Below, one piece after another: positions 55,016 to 63,535 of a DNA stretch of 64,000 bases. A model generated the notes under the pieces. The model worked only from the letters and a program-made list of their open reading frames with translations. It was not told the origin of the DNA and did no database searches. The position numbers and the translations under genes are program-made. The stretch lies in assembly GCA_002840905.1 (NCBI GenBank), contig PHDD01000004.1, positions 38,921 through 102,920 of the forward strand, in the 5' to 3' direction. How positions within the stretch are numbered: position 1 is the first letter of the stretch; every line of letters starts with the position of its first letter. Source of the stretch: Bacteroidetes bacterium HGW-Bacteroidetes-4 (GTDB lineage: Bacteria > Bacteroidota > Bacteroidia > Bacteroidales > SZUA-534).

Positions 55016-55861
55016 TCAATTATCCTGCCTTGATGATTCCAAATAAGGCAAGGGTGAAACCCATTCAAATTCTTTCGATACTTCGAAAAAGGGGTTTAAA
55101 AGATTCAGGTGCTCACGGCCTATAATCAATAAAATCCTATCCTCCGGCTTATGAGGTATCCGTTGAATATTTCTGAATATACGCAAGTTGCGGTTGAACC
55201 ACCGTCCGGTTTCAAAATCTACACCGGTAAAGTCGCCTGCCTGCTCTTCGTACTTAAAGGGATTTAGTAAATAAATGGCTAAGCGTTCTTTTATCTGCTC
55301 CGGATTGTTTAAGCTTATCAATTCATTTACCATACTGGTTACCTTTTTTGCTTTGCCGGAAGCGCCATAAACCGAATCGGGCGAGTTTAAATAATAGGAT
55401 TCCAACCGGGCTCCACGGATGCTGTCGGCGAACAATTCCTGAATATTATCGTAATGCCGGCCCCAATCGTTCACACAATAAATAGTCGGGACTTTTGATT
55501 GCTGGCCGATTCTAAAAGCCAGCTGATACACCTCGCTGCGCTGTAAATCGAATTTACCCGCCAGGTATAAGGCATAAAGTGAGTCAATGCGAGCTTGTTG
55601 ATCGGGGGTGAGCTCAATGGCAATATGGGTAGGTTTGAAGGCACAAATGGCATTGGCAATGGCTTTAATTTCGGACTGATAAGGCTCATCGAATACCGAA
55701 ACCTGATCTTCTTTTAAGGTTTTAACAGCATCCAGATTATGATAGGCAAAGTGAAACACGCCAAGGGTCATAATTTTTGTTTGTGCCTGCTTATTGGGTT
55801 GTTGCCCGATTGCATTTTCAAAAAAACAAAGGGAGAGAGCCAGGATTAGTAAGTTTTTCAT
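55016..55861 (-). CDS. DUF5694-type secreted protein (TraB/GumN-like)
   Basis: 281 residues from ATG 55861 (signal peptide KNLLILALSLCFFENAIG). The motif MTLGVFHFAYHNLDAVK near 32 and the later PTHIAIELTPDQQ and RILLIIGREHLNLL resemble the paired HxF/E and GxxH motifs of the TraB/GumN/ChaN fold, which includes metal-dependent peptidases and heme-binding proteins. Bacteroidota DUF5694 proteins have no known function. Alone between two long gaps. Confidence 0.78.
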   Translation of the reverse strand: MKNLLILALSLCFFENAIGQQPNKQAQTKIMTLGVFHFAYHNLDAVKTLKEDQVSVFDEPYQSEIKAIANAICAFKPTHIAIELTPDQQARIDSLYALYLAGKFDLQRSEVYQLAFRIGQQSKVPTIYCVNDWGRHYDNIQELFADSIRGARLESYYLNSPDSVYGASGKAKKVTSMVNELISLNNPEQIKERLAIYLLNPFKYEEQAGDFTGVDFETGRWFNRNLRIFRNIQRIPHKPEDRILLIIGREHLNLLNPFFEVSKEFEWVSPLPYLESSRQDN

Positions 55862-56301
55862 CCTTCTTAAATTAAGTTTGGGAAAAGACTCTGCAGGAAA
55901 TATGATGTTACACCAGCTTATCATTTCTGTCAATTGAAGCAGGTTTTGCTATCCTTTGATAAAACAGGGAATCAACATAAAGTTTGTACTTAGCCCCGCA
56001 AAAAGGATTGGCGGGTAAAAAAAAGCTACCCCCGCATTGCCAGCAGGTATAGCTGTTGTTACGATGCAGCCGTCCGAAACAGCACAATGTTTATAAAATC
56101 ATAAACACCGAGTTGAAATCAGGTCTTGTCAACCCCAGTATAAATAATTATCAGTTGCTGTTTTCCAGTAATTTATAATTATTCGGTTGATAAAAGGTGT
56201 TTTTTGTCCACCCCTACAATATTTCAAGCCATGGTTCCGGAGTAGTTGTTAAGCTGTTTCTTCGTGTCATACTATTCGAAACCAAAAAATTTTAATGATA
56301 G
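55862..56301. other. Divergent intergenic region, 440 bases
   Basis: Between the DUF5694 gene (leftward) and the thiolase cluster (rightward). It contains hairpin potentials CCCGC / GCGGG (55995-56015) and AGCTACC...GGTATAGCT (56024-56054). No clear TAnnTTTG box and no open frame; it must carry the promoter of the cluster. Confidence 0.5.
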
Positions 56302-57483
56302 ATGAAAGAAGTAGTAATTGTATCAGCAGCCCGCACGGCAATCGGCAATTTTAGCGGTGGACTATCCGGATTAAGTGCCGTGGAACTGGGAACCATTGCA
56401 GCCAAAGAAGCCATTGCCCGGGCAGGAATAAATCCGACGGAAATTAACGAAGCTATCATAGGAAACATCCTTTCGGCCGGGTTGGGACAAAATATTGCCC
56501 GCCAAATTTCCATTAAAGCCGGCTTACCCGAAACAAGTCAGGCCATTACCATTAATAAACTTTGTGGTTCCGGACTGCGTGCCGTTTCTATGGCAGCTCA
56601 GTTTATTATGCTTGGCGATGCCGATGCAATACTGGCAGGTGGGACCGAAAGCATGAGCAATGCTCCTTATTTGCTCGATAAAGCCCGGAACGGTTTTCGT
56701 ATGGGACACGGACAGATTACAGACAGTATGATTCTGGATGGGTTGACCGATGCCTTTAACAATTACCACATGGGCATTACTGCCGAAAACATAGCCGAAC
56801 AATGGAATATAAGTCGCCAGGAACAGGATGCTTTTGCCGCTGCCAGTCAGAATAAAGCAGAAGCTGCTCAAAAAGCCGGTAAATTTAAAGACGAAATTGT
56901 TCCGGTGGTTATTCCACAGCGAAAAGGCGACCCAATAACTATTGAAAACGATGAGTTTATAAAACCGGGCATGAACCCTGAAAAGCTTGAAAAACTTCGC
57001 CCTGCTTTTAAAAACGACGGAACCGTGACTGCCGGAAATGCATCGGGCATAAACGATGGCGCAGCAATGCTGCTAATTATGTCGCTCGAAAAAGCCAAGA
57101 TACTGGGCTTAAAACCTTTGGTAAAAATTATTTCGTATGGTAATGCTGCCCTCGACCCGCGGATTATGGGGTATGGCCCTGTTCCTGCCACCCGCCAGGC
57201 ATTATTAAAAGCCAACATGACCATCGACGATATAGATTTGATTGAAGCCAACGAAGCTTTTGCGGCACAATCCATTGCCGTTGTCCGCGACTTGAAACTT
57301 AATCCCGAAAAAGTAAATGTAAATGGTGGCGCTATAGCTTTGGGACACCCAATTGGAGCATCGGGAGCCCGAATTTTAACCACGCTGATTTACGAAATGA
57401 AACGCCGAAATGCCAAAACCGGTTTAGCAACCCTTTGCATTGGTGGTGGACAAGGAACTGCCCTGATAATTGAAAACATATAA
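56302..57483 (+). CDS. Acetyl-CoA C-acetyltransferase (thiolase)
   Basis: 393 residues. Condenses or cleaves acetoacetyl-CoA and two acetyl-CoA. Nucleophile Cys in KLCGSGLRA near 88, [20 protein letters not shown] with the catalytic His, and the proton-exchanging Cys in [11 protein letters not shown]. Length and the [13 protein letters not shown] start fit AtoB/PhaA. First gene of the plus-strand C4 cluster, 18 bases before the SDR gene. Confidence 0.94.
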   Translation: MKEVVIVSAARTAIGNFSGGLSGLSAVELGTIAAKEAIARAGINPTEINEAIIGNILSAGLGQNIARQISIKAGLPETSQAITINKLCGSGLRAVSMAAQFIMLGDADAILAGGTESMSNAPYLLDKARNGFRMGHGQITDSMILDGLTDAFNNYHMGITAENIAEQWNISRQEQDAFAAASQNKAEAAQKAGKFKDEIVPVVIPQRKGDPITIENDEFIKPGMNPEKLEKLRPAFKNDGTVTAGNASGINDGAAMLLIMSLEKAKILGLKPLVKIISYGNAALDPRIMGYGPVPATRQALLKANMTIDDIDLIEANEAFAAQSIAVVRDLKLNPEKVNVNGGAIALGHPIGASGARILTTLIYEMKRRNAKTGLATLCIGGGQGTALIIENI

Positions 57484-57501
57484 ACATAAAATACACTTAC
57501 A

Positions 57502-58245
57502 ATGAAACGTTTAGAAAATAAAATAGCCATTATTACCGGTGGAGCCGACGGAATTGGCAAAGCAGCTGCAACACGTTTTGCTGCTGAAGGTGCTACAGTA
57601 GTAATTTGGGATATGAACTCTAATAAAGGAGAAGAAACAGCAACTGAGATTCAAAAAAATGGAGGCTTAGCAACTTTTGTCAAGGTAAACACCGCTAATT
57701 TTGAAGAAGTTGACCAGGCATCAAAGCAAGCTGCCAAAACCTATGGCCGCATCGACATCCTGGTAAATAACGCCGGCATCACCCGCGATGCTTCATTAAA
57801 AAAGATGACGTCGGAACAGTGGCAACAAGTAATTGATGTGAACCTGACCGGTGTTTTTAATTGCACCAAATGTGTAAGTGCTTACATGGTTGAAAAAATG
57901 TATGGGCGCATTATTAATACCTCATCGGTGGTTGCCCTTTACGGAAATTTTGGACAAACTAATTACGTAGCTACCAAAGCCGGTTTAATTGGCATGACCA
58001 AAACCTGGGGAAAAGAATTGGGACGTAAAAGCATAACTGTTAATGCCGTAGCCCCCGGATTTATTGCTACCGAAATGGTTAAAAAAATGCCTGAGAATGT
58101 ATTAAAAGCTATGGAAGATAAAGTTCCGGTGGGTCGTTTGGGCCTGCCCGAAGAAATTGCCAATGCTTACCTGTTCCTGGCCAGCGACGAGGCTGCCTAT
58201 ATTAATGGAACCGTATTAAGTGTTGACGGCGGAATAACTATTTAA
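57502..58245 (+). CDS. SDR-family dehydrogenase, probable 3-hydroxyacyl-CoA or 3-hydroxybutyrate dehydrogenase
   Basis: 247 residues. Classical short-chain dehydrogenase: ITGGADGIGKAA, NNAGITRDASL, catalytic Ser-Tyr-Lys in SSVVALYGNFGQTNYVATKAG, and the C-terminal VNAVAPGFIATEMV. At the end of the second strand it has VVIWDMNSN; an Asp there favours NAD(H), unlike FabG and PhaB, which prefer NADP(H). With the thiolase and CoA-transferase around it I infer (R)-3-hydroxybutyrate/3-hydroxybutyryl-CoA oxidation to the acetoacetyl level; a FabG-like role is the alternative. Confidence 0.85.
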   Translation: MKRLENKIAIITGGADGIGKAAATRFAAEGATVVIWDMNSNKGEETATEIQKNGGLATFVKVNTANFEEVDQASKQAAKTYGRIDILVNNAGITRDASLKKMTSEQWQQVIDVNLTGVFNCTKCVSAYMVEKMYGRIINTSSVVALYGNFGQTNYVATKAGLIGMTKTWGKELGRKSITVNAVAPGFIATEMVKKMPENVLKAMEDKVPVGRLGLPEEIANAYLFLASDEAAYINGTVLSVDGGITI

Positions 58246-58276
58246 ATAAACCCAACAACAAATGTCTACTAAAATT

Positions 58277-58372
58277 CTCTGTGAGTCTCTGTGTAAATTT
58301 TGTGAGTCTCTGTGTTATAACTTTAATTACTATACCACAAAGATTCCCAAAGAAGCACCGAGTTCCACAGAG
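58277..58372. repeat. Long imperfect inverted repeat before the symporter gene
   Basis: Left arm 58277-58319 (CTCTGTGAGTCTCTGTG...) pairs imperfectly with right arm 58331-58372 (TATACCACAAAG...CACAGAG) around CTTTAATTAC. The left arm also holds a 15-base direct repeat TGTGAGTCTCTGTGT at 58280-58294 and 58301-58315. It resembles the CTCTGTG-rich dispersed elements of Bacteroidota genomes. Confidence 0.65.
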
Positions 58373-58422
58373 TTTTTTAGTCCGCATCATTTTTCATTAT
58401 CTTTATCTAAAACAAACCTTCA

Positions 58423-59985
58423 ATGGCAACAACAGGACAAGTAATCGGAACCTGGATTTTAATCATCCTTTATGCTTCTGCCATTATCTATTTTGTGATA
58501 AAAGGAGCCAGTAGCATAAAAAACATGAAAGATTATGCGGTAGGAAACGTCAGTTTTTCCCCTTTTTTTGTAGGACTCTCATTAGCTGCGGCCATGACCA
58601 GTGCCGCTACTTTTGTTATCAACCCGGGGCTAATTGCCACATACGGCTGGAGTGGCGTACTATCATTCGGCTTGTTTTTCCCACTCGCTTCAGTAATTTC
58701 GCTGACTGTTTTAACCAAAAGCTTTCGCCGCTATGGAGAATCGGTTAGTGCTGTTTCTTTGGCCAGCTGGATAGGCAAGCGTTTTAACAGCGAAAAGTTT
58801 GCTCTGTTTATTGCCTTTTTATCGGTGCTGCTAATAACATTCATTGTACTCATATTGGTAGCTTTAACCAAAGTATTTGCCAGCGCTTTAAACACCAACG
58901 AAGTCGCCACCTTAGCTGCCATTATATTATTTGTTTTTGGATACATGATGTTTGGAGGAGCCAACTCCATGGTTTACACCAATATGATTCAATCAAGCAT
59001 CATGATTGTTGTAGCTGTTATTCTTATATTCTCCGGAATTTCGCATTTTCAGGAAGGCATTGGAGGATTTTTCCAGAAACTTACCGCCATCGACCCGAAC
59101 CTGGTTAGCAATACCAATGCAAACAGTCCGCTTTTCCGCAATTTTTATGAAATAGCTTTTGCACAAATTATTATAGGAATAGCTGTAGTTTGTCAGCCTC
59201 ACATCATCACCAAAAGCCTATTGCTAAAAAAAGAAACCGATGTAAATAAATTCCTCATTACAGCGGTTGTTGTTGAATTGCTTTTCTTTTCGGTGGTAAT
59301 TGCCGGTTTGTATGCACGCATCGAATTTCCTGACTTAAGTGTCAACGGTGAACGCATGATGACAGACAGCATTATTCCCAATTATGTGGTAAAAGTATTT
59401 TCGAACGGAACCATAGCCACGTTGGTTGGCTTATTGGTTATTATGGGTCTGGTTTCAGCCGGGTTATCCACTTTAGAAGGATTAATTCAAAGCCTGAGTT
59501 CCAGCATCTCAAACGATTTGATAAAACCGCTCTGGGGCGAAAAAAGGAAGCTCTCGGATGCCCGATACATTAAGCTGAATAAAATAACCATTGCCATTTT
59601 AGCCGTGGTTGCTTTCCTAATGTCGCGCGACCAATTGTTACACCCCAAACTGAGTGTGGCCATTCTGGCTCAAAATGGGGTTTATGCTTACTTTTCAATC
59701 ATTTTTATTCCAATTCTAATGGGAATATTCATGAAAGAGGTTAAGGTGTGGATTCCTTTTACCGCTGCTATTGTAGCCACCCTTACCCATTTTGGGGTGT
59801 ATTATTTTCTGCCATTTTTGGTAAGCAAGGGCCTTCATTTTGGCGCCTTCGATATTTTTTTACAGGGACAAGTTCGCAATCCTGCCATTGCCGCATCAAC
59901 AGCCATAATTCTATCGCTCCTTGTTGGGTTTGGCCTGTTGGGCATCTCTAAATTACAAAGCAAAAAAACCGAAGTTTCTATATGA
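58423..59985 (+). CDS. Sodium:solute symporter (SSS family), probable monocarboxylate importer
   Basis: 520 residues with about 13 membrane segments. SSS features: KNMKDYAVGNVSFSPFFVGLSLAAAMTSAATFV near the sodium site (in TM2), AIIYFVIKGASS start, the VVCQPHIITKSLL segment seen in acetate/pantothenate-type members, and GLVSAGLSTLEGLIQSLSSSISNDL. Inner membrane. Context (thiolase, SDR, CoA-transferase) suggests uptake of a short-chain acid such as 3-hydroxybutyrate, acetoacetate or butyrate. Its stop overlaps the next start (ATGA). Confidence 0.88.
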   Translation: MATTGQVIGTWILIILYASAIIYFVIKGASSIKNMKDYAVGNVSFSPFFVGLSLAAAMTSAATFVINPGLIATYGWSGVLSFGLFFPLASVISLTVLTKSFRRYGESVSAVSLASWIGKRFNSEKFALFIAFLSVLLITFIVLILVALTKVFASALNTNEVATLAAIILFVFGYMMFGGANSMVYTNMIQSSIMIVVAVILIFSGISHFQEGIGGFFQKLTAIDPNLVSNTNANSPLFRNFYEIAFAQIIIGIAVVCQPHIITKSLLLKKETDVNKFLITAVVVELLFFSVVIAGLYARIEFPDLSVNGERMMTDSIIPNYVVKVFSNGTIATLVGLLVIMGLVSAGLSTLEGLIQSLSSSISNDLIKPLWGEKRKLSDARYIKLNKITIAILAVVAFLMSRDQLLHPKLSVAILAQNGVYAYFSIIFIPILMGIFMKEVKVWIPFTAAIVATLTHFGVYYFLPFLVSKGLHFGAFDIFLQGQVRNPAIAASTAIILSLLVGFGLLGISKLQSKKTEVSI

Positions 59986-61292
59986 AAGATTTAGTTAAAC
60001 TATACCAAAGCAAACTTATTAGCACCGAACAGGTTGCCGACTTAATACAAAGCAATACGGATATTATTGTAGCGCAATGTGCCTCGGAACCCCAGGGTTG
60101 CATGAGCAAATTCCATTTGGCCAAAGACCGGGTTGAAAATGTTAATGTATTTTCAGTACTTACCTTAAAGCCTTACGAGTTTTACATAAACCCTGAAATG
60201 AAAGGTCACTTTGAACTTTGCAGCTGGTTTCATGCTCAGGGTTCGCGCCAGGCAATTAACCTGGGAACCGGAACGGTAAGTTATGTTCCCAACATGCTGC
60301 ACCGTGCGGCTACCGATCGACTGAAAGTTCGAAAGCCCCATTTGTTTGTGGGAACCTGCACGCCACCCGACGACAAAGGTTTTGTATCGCTTTCGTTGGG
60401 CATTACCTACGAAAAAGATATACTGGAAAATGCCACCATTTCGGTATTGGAAGTAAATAACCGATTGCCCCGAACACAGGGCGACACCCATGTACACATA
60501 AGTGAAGTGGATTTTTTTGTAGAACACCACCAAACACCGCCAACCTTGCCTTCGCCAGAACCTGACGAAGAAGCACTGCGTATTGGCGAAAATATTGCCA
60601 ATCTGGTGGAAGATGGTTCAACCATTCAGCTGGGCATTGGTGAAATTCCCAATGCTGCGGCACTTTCACTTAAAGGAAAGAAAAACCTGGGCGTTCATAC
60701 CGAGATGCTGGTCGATTCGATGATGGAACTTTACGAACAAGGCGTAATTACCAACAAGGAAAAGGCCTTCTACAACGGAAAATTTGTATGCACCTTTGCC
60801 ATGGGTTCCGAAAAAATGTACCAATGGTTAAATAACAACCCTTCGGTGGAATTTGTACGCGGAAAATATGCCAACGACCCCTGCCTTATCCGCCAAAATT
60901 CTAAAATGGTATCTATCAACACTTGCATCATGGTCGATTTTACCGGTCAGGTAGCAAGTGAATCAATTGGTACTAATCAATACTCAGGCACTGGCGGTCA
61001 AACCGATACGGCCGTTGGAGCCATCGAAGGATTTGATGGTTTGGGAAAATCAATTATTGCATGTAGATCTACTGCAAAAAAAGGACAACTATCGACTATC
61101 GTTCCGGTTTTCCCCGAAGGAACAGCGGTAACTTTACACCGCAGCCATACCGACTACATTGTCACAGAATGGGGCTCGGTTCGCTTAACCGGTTTGACGG
61201 TTAAAGAACGCACCAAAGCACTGATATCAATTGCACATCCTGATTTTAGAAATGAATTAACCGAACAAGCCAAAAAATTAGGCTATTTATAA
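59982..61292 (+). CDS. Acetyl-CoA hydrolase/transferase family CoA-transferase
   Basis: 436 residues. Resembles 4-hydroxybutyrate CoA-transferase (AbfT) and related acyl-CoA:acetate transferases: SNTDIIVAQCASEPQG, GIGEIPNAAALSL, the catalytic Glu region GVHTEMLVDSMMELYEQGVITN in pieces, GSVRLTGLTVKERTKALISIAHPDFR near the end. Would activate an imported acid with acetyl-CoA or succinyl-CoA. Overlaps the symporter gene by four bases, so the two act as one unit. Confidence 0.88.
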   Translation: MKDLVKLYQSKLISTEQVADLIQSNTDIIVAQCASEPQGCMSKFHLAKDRVENVNVFSVLTLKPYEFYINPEMKGHFELCSWFHAQGSRQAINLGTGTVSYVPNMLHRAATDRLKVRKPHLFVGTCTPPDDKGFVSLSLGITYEKDILENATISVLEVNNRLPRTQGDTHVHISEVDFFVEHHQTPPTLPSPEPDEEALRIGENIANLVEDGSTIQLGIGEIPNAAALSLKGKKNLGVHTEMLVDSMMELYEQGVITNKEKAFYNGKFVCTFAMGSEKMYQWLNNNPSVEFVRGKYANDPCLIRQNSKMVSINTCIMVDFTGQVASESIGTNQYSGTGGQTDTAVGAIEGFDGLGKSIIACRSTAKKGQLSTIVPVFPEGTAVTLHRSHTDYIVTEWGSVRLTGLTVKERTKALISIAHPDFRNELTEQAKKLGYL

Positions 61293-61302
61293 ACTGAAAG
61301 TT

Positions 61303-62310
61303 ATGTTACCCATAAAAATAAAAGGAACCGGTATTTATGTCCCCGGAAAATCCATCAGCAATAAGGAGCTGATGCAATTGACCGGACTTACCTTTGATGA
61401 GGATAAATTCCAAAACAAAATTGGCATTACCCATCGGCATATTGCGCATTTACAAGACATTAAAGAAAGTACTGCCGATTTTGCTACCAAAGCAGCTCAG
61501 GCAGCCATAAAAGATGCGGGCATCTCTCCCGGCGACCTGGGTTTGGTAATTGTAGGAACCGACACTCCGGAGTTTATCTCGCCAGCCACAGCGATTGTGG
61601 TGCAAGGCCGTTTGCAAGGTGCCGAAAAATGGTGCGCCGTTTTTGATGTTAATGCATCGTGTGCCAGTTTTGCCATTGCTTACGACAATGCCGTTCGCAT
61701 ACTGGCCACAAATACAAGCATAAAATATGCGTTAGTTATTGGCGTTTACAACATGCCTGCTTTTATTCGCAACGACGATAATTTTTCATATCCTATTTTT
61801 GCCGATGGCGCCGGAGCTGTTGTAATTGAGCGCGACGAAAACACCCCTTCAGCGTACCTTGGTGGCCAGCAATTAGCCGACGGTACCCAATGGGATTTTA
61901 TCGGTATTTATGCCGGCGGCGCACACAATCCGGTTACCAAAGAAGTGATTGACGCTAATGAACAGGGTCTGTTAAGCCTCAAACCCCTTCCGGGCGACCG
62001 AAATGTTCGTTTGTGGCCCATGGTGGTTAAGCAACTTTTAGCCAATCATAAGGTGCAAGTTGATGAAGTAGATCATTTCATCTTCACACAAATTAATAAA
62101 TCGGTGATTGTTAAAGTAATGGAAGCATTAAACCAACCGCTTTCAAAAACCACCTTTGTAATGGATAAATACGGATACACCGGTTCGGGTTGTGTTCCCA
62201 TGGCTTTCCATCATGCCGTAAAAGAGGGAACCATAAAGCGAGGTGATAAAATAGTGTTTATGGCATCCGGAGCCGGATTGGCCGTAGGCAGTAACCTGTT
62301 TATATACTAA
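61303..62310 (+). CDS. KAS III-like thiolase-fold protein, catalytic His/Asn replaced
   Basis: 335 residues. Ketoacyl-ACP synthase III fold: IKGTGIYVPGKSISNKEL, GLVIVGTDTPEF, nucleophile Cys120 in NASCASF, IFADGAGAVVIE. The His of the usual HQAN is Thr262 (FTQIN) and the Asn of GNTS is Tyr292 (GYTGS), so malonyl-ACP decarboxylation as in FabH is unlikely. It may act as acyltransferase, as a Claisen enzyme with non-malonyl substrate, or as one half of a heterodimer with the next gene product. Ten bases after the CoA-transferase gene. Confidence 0.85.
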   Translation: MLPIKIKGTGIYVPGKSISNKELMQLTGLTFDEDKFQNKIGITHRHIAHLQDIKESTADFATKAAQAAIKDAGISPGDLGLVIVGTDTPEFISPATAIVVQGRLQGAEKWCAVFDVNASCASFAIAYDNAVRILATNTSIKYALVIGVYNMPAFIRNDDNFSYPIFADGAGAVVIERDENTPSAYLGGQQLADGTQWDFIGIYAGGAHNPVTKEVIDANEQGLLSLKPLPGDRNVRLWPMVVKQLLANHKVQVDEVDHFIFTQINKSVIVKVMEALNQPLSKTTFVMDKYGYTGSGCVPMAFHHAVKEGTIKRGDKIVFMASGAGLAVGSNLFIY

Positions 62311-62325
62311 TCTGAAATAATTAAG

Positions 62326-63351
62326 ATGAAACACTACATAGGCATTTTAGGAACCGGAATTTATGTTCCAGAAAAACGTATGTCGGCCAACGATATAGCT
62401 CGAGCTACCCAAGGCAGGTGGACTGAAGAGGCTATAATTGAAAAATTAGGCATTCGCGAAATCGTAATTCCGGGACCCGAAGACGGAACCCAGGAGATGG
62501 GCGTTAAAGCGGCGCTCGATTGTTTAAAAAACACCGGAACCGATGCCAAAACCATTGATTTAATTTTGTGTATTGGCGAAGAATGGAAAGAATACCCGCT
62601 AACCACATCGGGCATTTATATTCAGGAACAAATTGGCGCTTCCAACGCCTGGGCTATCGACATTCAGCAGCGTTGCGGAACCACCGTGGCAGGCATGAAA
62701 ATGGCCAAAGACCTTATGATTGCAGATGATGAAATAAACACGGTAATGATTGTTGGTGGGTACCGTAACGGCGATTTCATCGATTTTACCGATCCTTCGG
62801 TTTCCTTTATGTACAATCTTTCAGCCGGTGCTGGTGCACTTATAATGAAAAAAGGAATGGATAGTAATCTTCTGCTGGGAACACATATCATAACCGATGG
62901 CTCTCTGGCTCGTGATGTGGCGGTGGAATATGGCGGAACGGTGAATCCGGTTAGCTGTGAGAATGCATCGCAAGCCTATAAATCATTGCGGGTATTTAAC
63001 GAAAAACACATGAAAGACCGTTTAAATGAAGTATCAATGGATAACTGGATGCATTGCATTAACCGGGCATTTGAAAAATCAGGAATCGAGCGTTCTGAAA
63101 TGGGTTACCTGGCCTGCCTGCATTTTAAACGTTCCATGTATGAATACATGGTAACCGAGCTGGGACTAAGCATGGAACAAACCGTTTATTTGGAAAACTT
63201 TGGTCATTTAGGACAAATTGACCAGATTCTGTCTTTACATTTAGGCCTGCAACAAGGAAAAATTAAAGACGGAACGGTTATTTCGATGATTGCAGCCGGA
63301 ATTGGATATGCCTGGGGAGCCAATGTTATCCGCTGGGGAAAACAAAAGTAG
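62326..63351 (+). CDS. KAS III-like thiolase-fold protein, second of pair
   Basis: 341 residues. Thiolase-fold start IGILGTGIYVPEKRMSANDIARA, nucleophile candidate Cys117 in IQQRCGTTVAG, SAGAGALIM. The His position has His266 (CLHFKRS), the Asn position has His294 (FGHLGQ). It differs from FabH and from its neighbour, with which it shares the overall layout; the gap between genes is 15 bases. A heteromeric enzyme made of both is the simplest reading. Last complete gene of the cluster. Confidence 0.85.
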   Translation: MKHYIGILGTGIYVPEKRMSANDIARATQGRWTEEAIIEKLGIREIVIPGPEDGTQEMGVKAALDCLKNTGTDAKTIDLILCIGEEWKEYPLTTSGIYIQEQIGASNAWAIDIQQRCGTTVAGMKMAKDLMIADDEINTVMIVGGYRNGDFIDFTDPSVSFMYNLSAGAGALIMKKGMDSNLLLGTHIITDGSLARDVAVEYGGTVNPVSCENASQAYKSLRVFNEKHMKDRLNEVSMDNWMHCINRAFEKSGIERSEMGYLACLHFKRSMYEYMVTELGLSMEQTVYLENFGHLGQIDQILSLHLGLQQGKIKDGTVISMIAAGIGYAWGANVIRWGKQK

Positions 63352-63438
63352 TCGCAGCAATATATAAAAATACTAAAAGACTGTTATAATGTATATTACT
63401 AAAACAATACCTGAAAACATAAAATTAAGTCAACCACC

Positions 63439-63446
63439 TATATTTG
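63439..63446 (+). promoter_or_regulatory. Candidate -7 box TATATTTG
   Basis: Exact TAnnTTTG match 90 bases before the lipoprotein start; the next bases form TGCTTA / TAAGCA (63445-63466). No convincing -33 box, so tentative. Confidence 0.3.
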
Positions 63447-63535
63447 CTTAAAAAGTTGACTAAGCAAACTAAGTTTTATTAATTGGTACCACATTTACAT
63501 TTATAAAAAAACATAACAATCTAAACTTTACAATT

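Noticed and set aside
58280..58315. Direct repeats that could suggest a CRISPR array
   Set aside because: Only two 15-base copies 21 bases apart, part of a larger inverted repeat, no cas genes.
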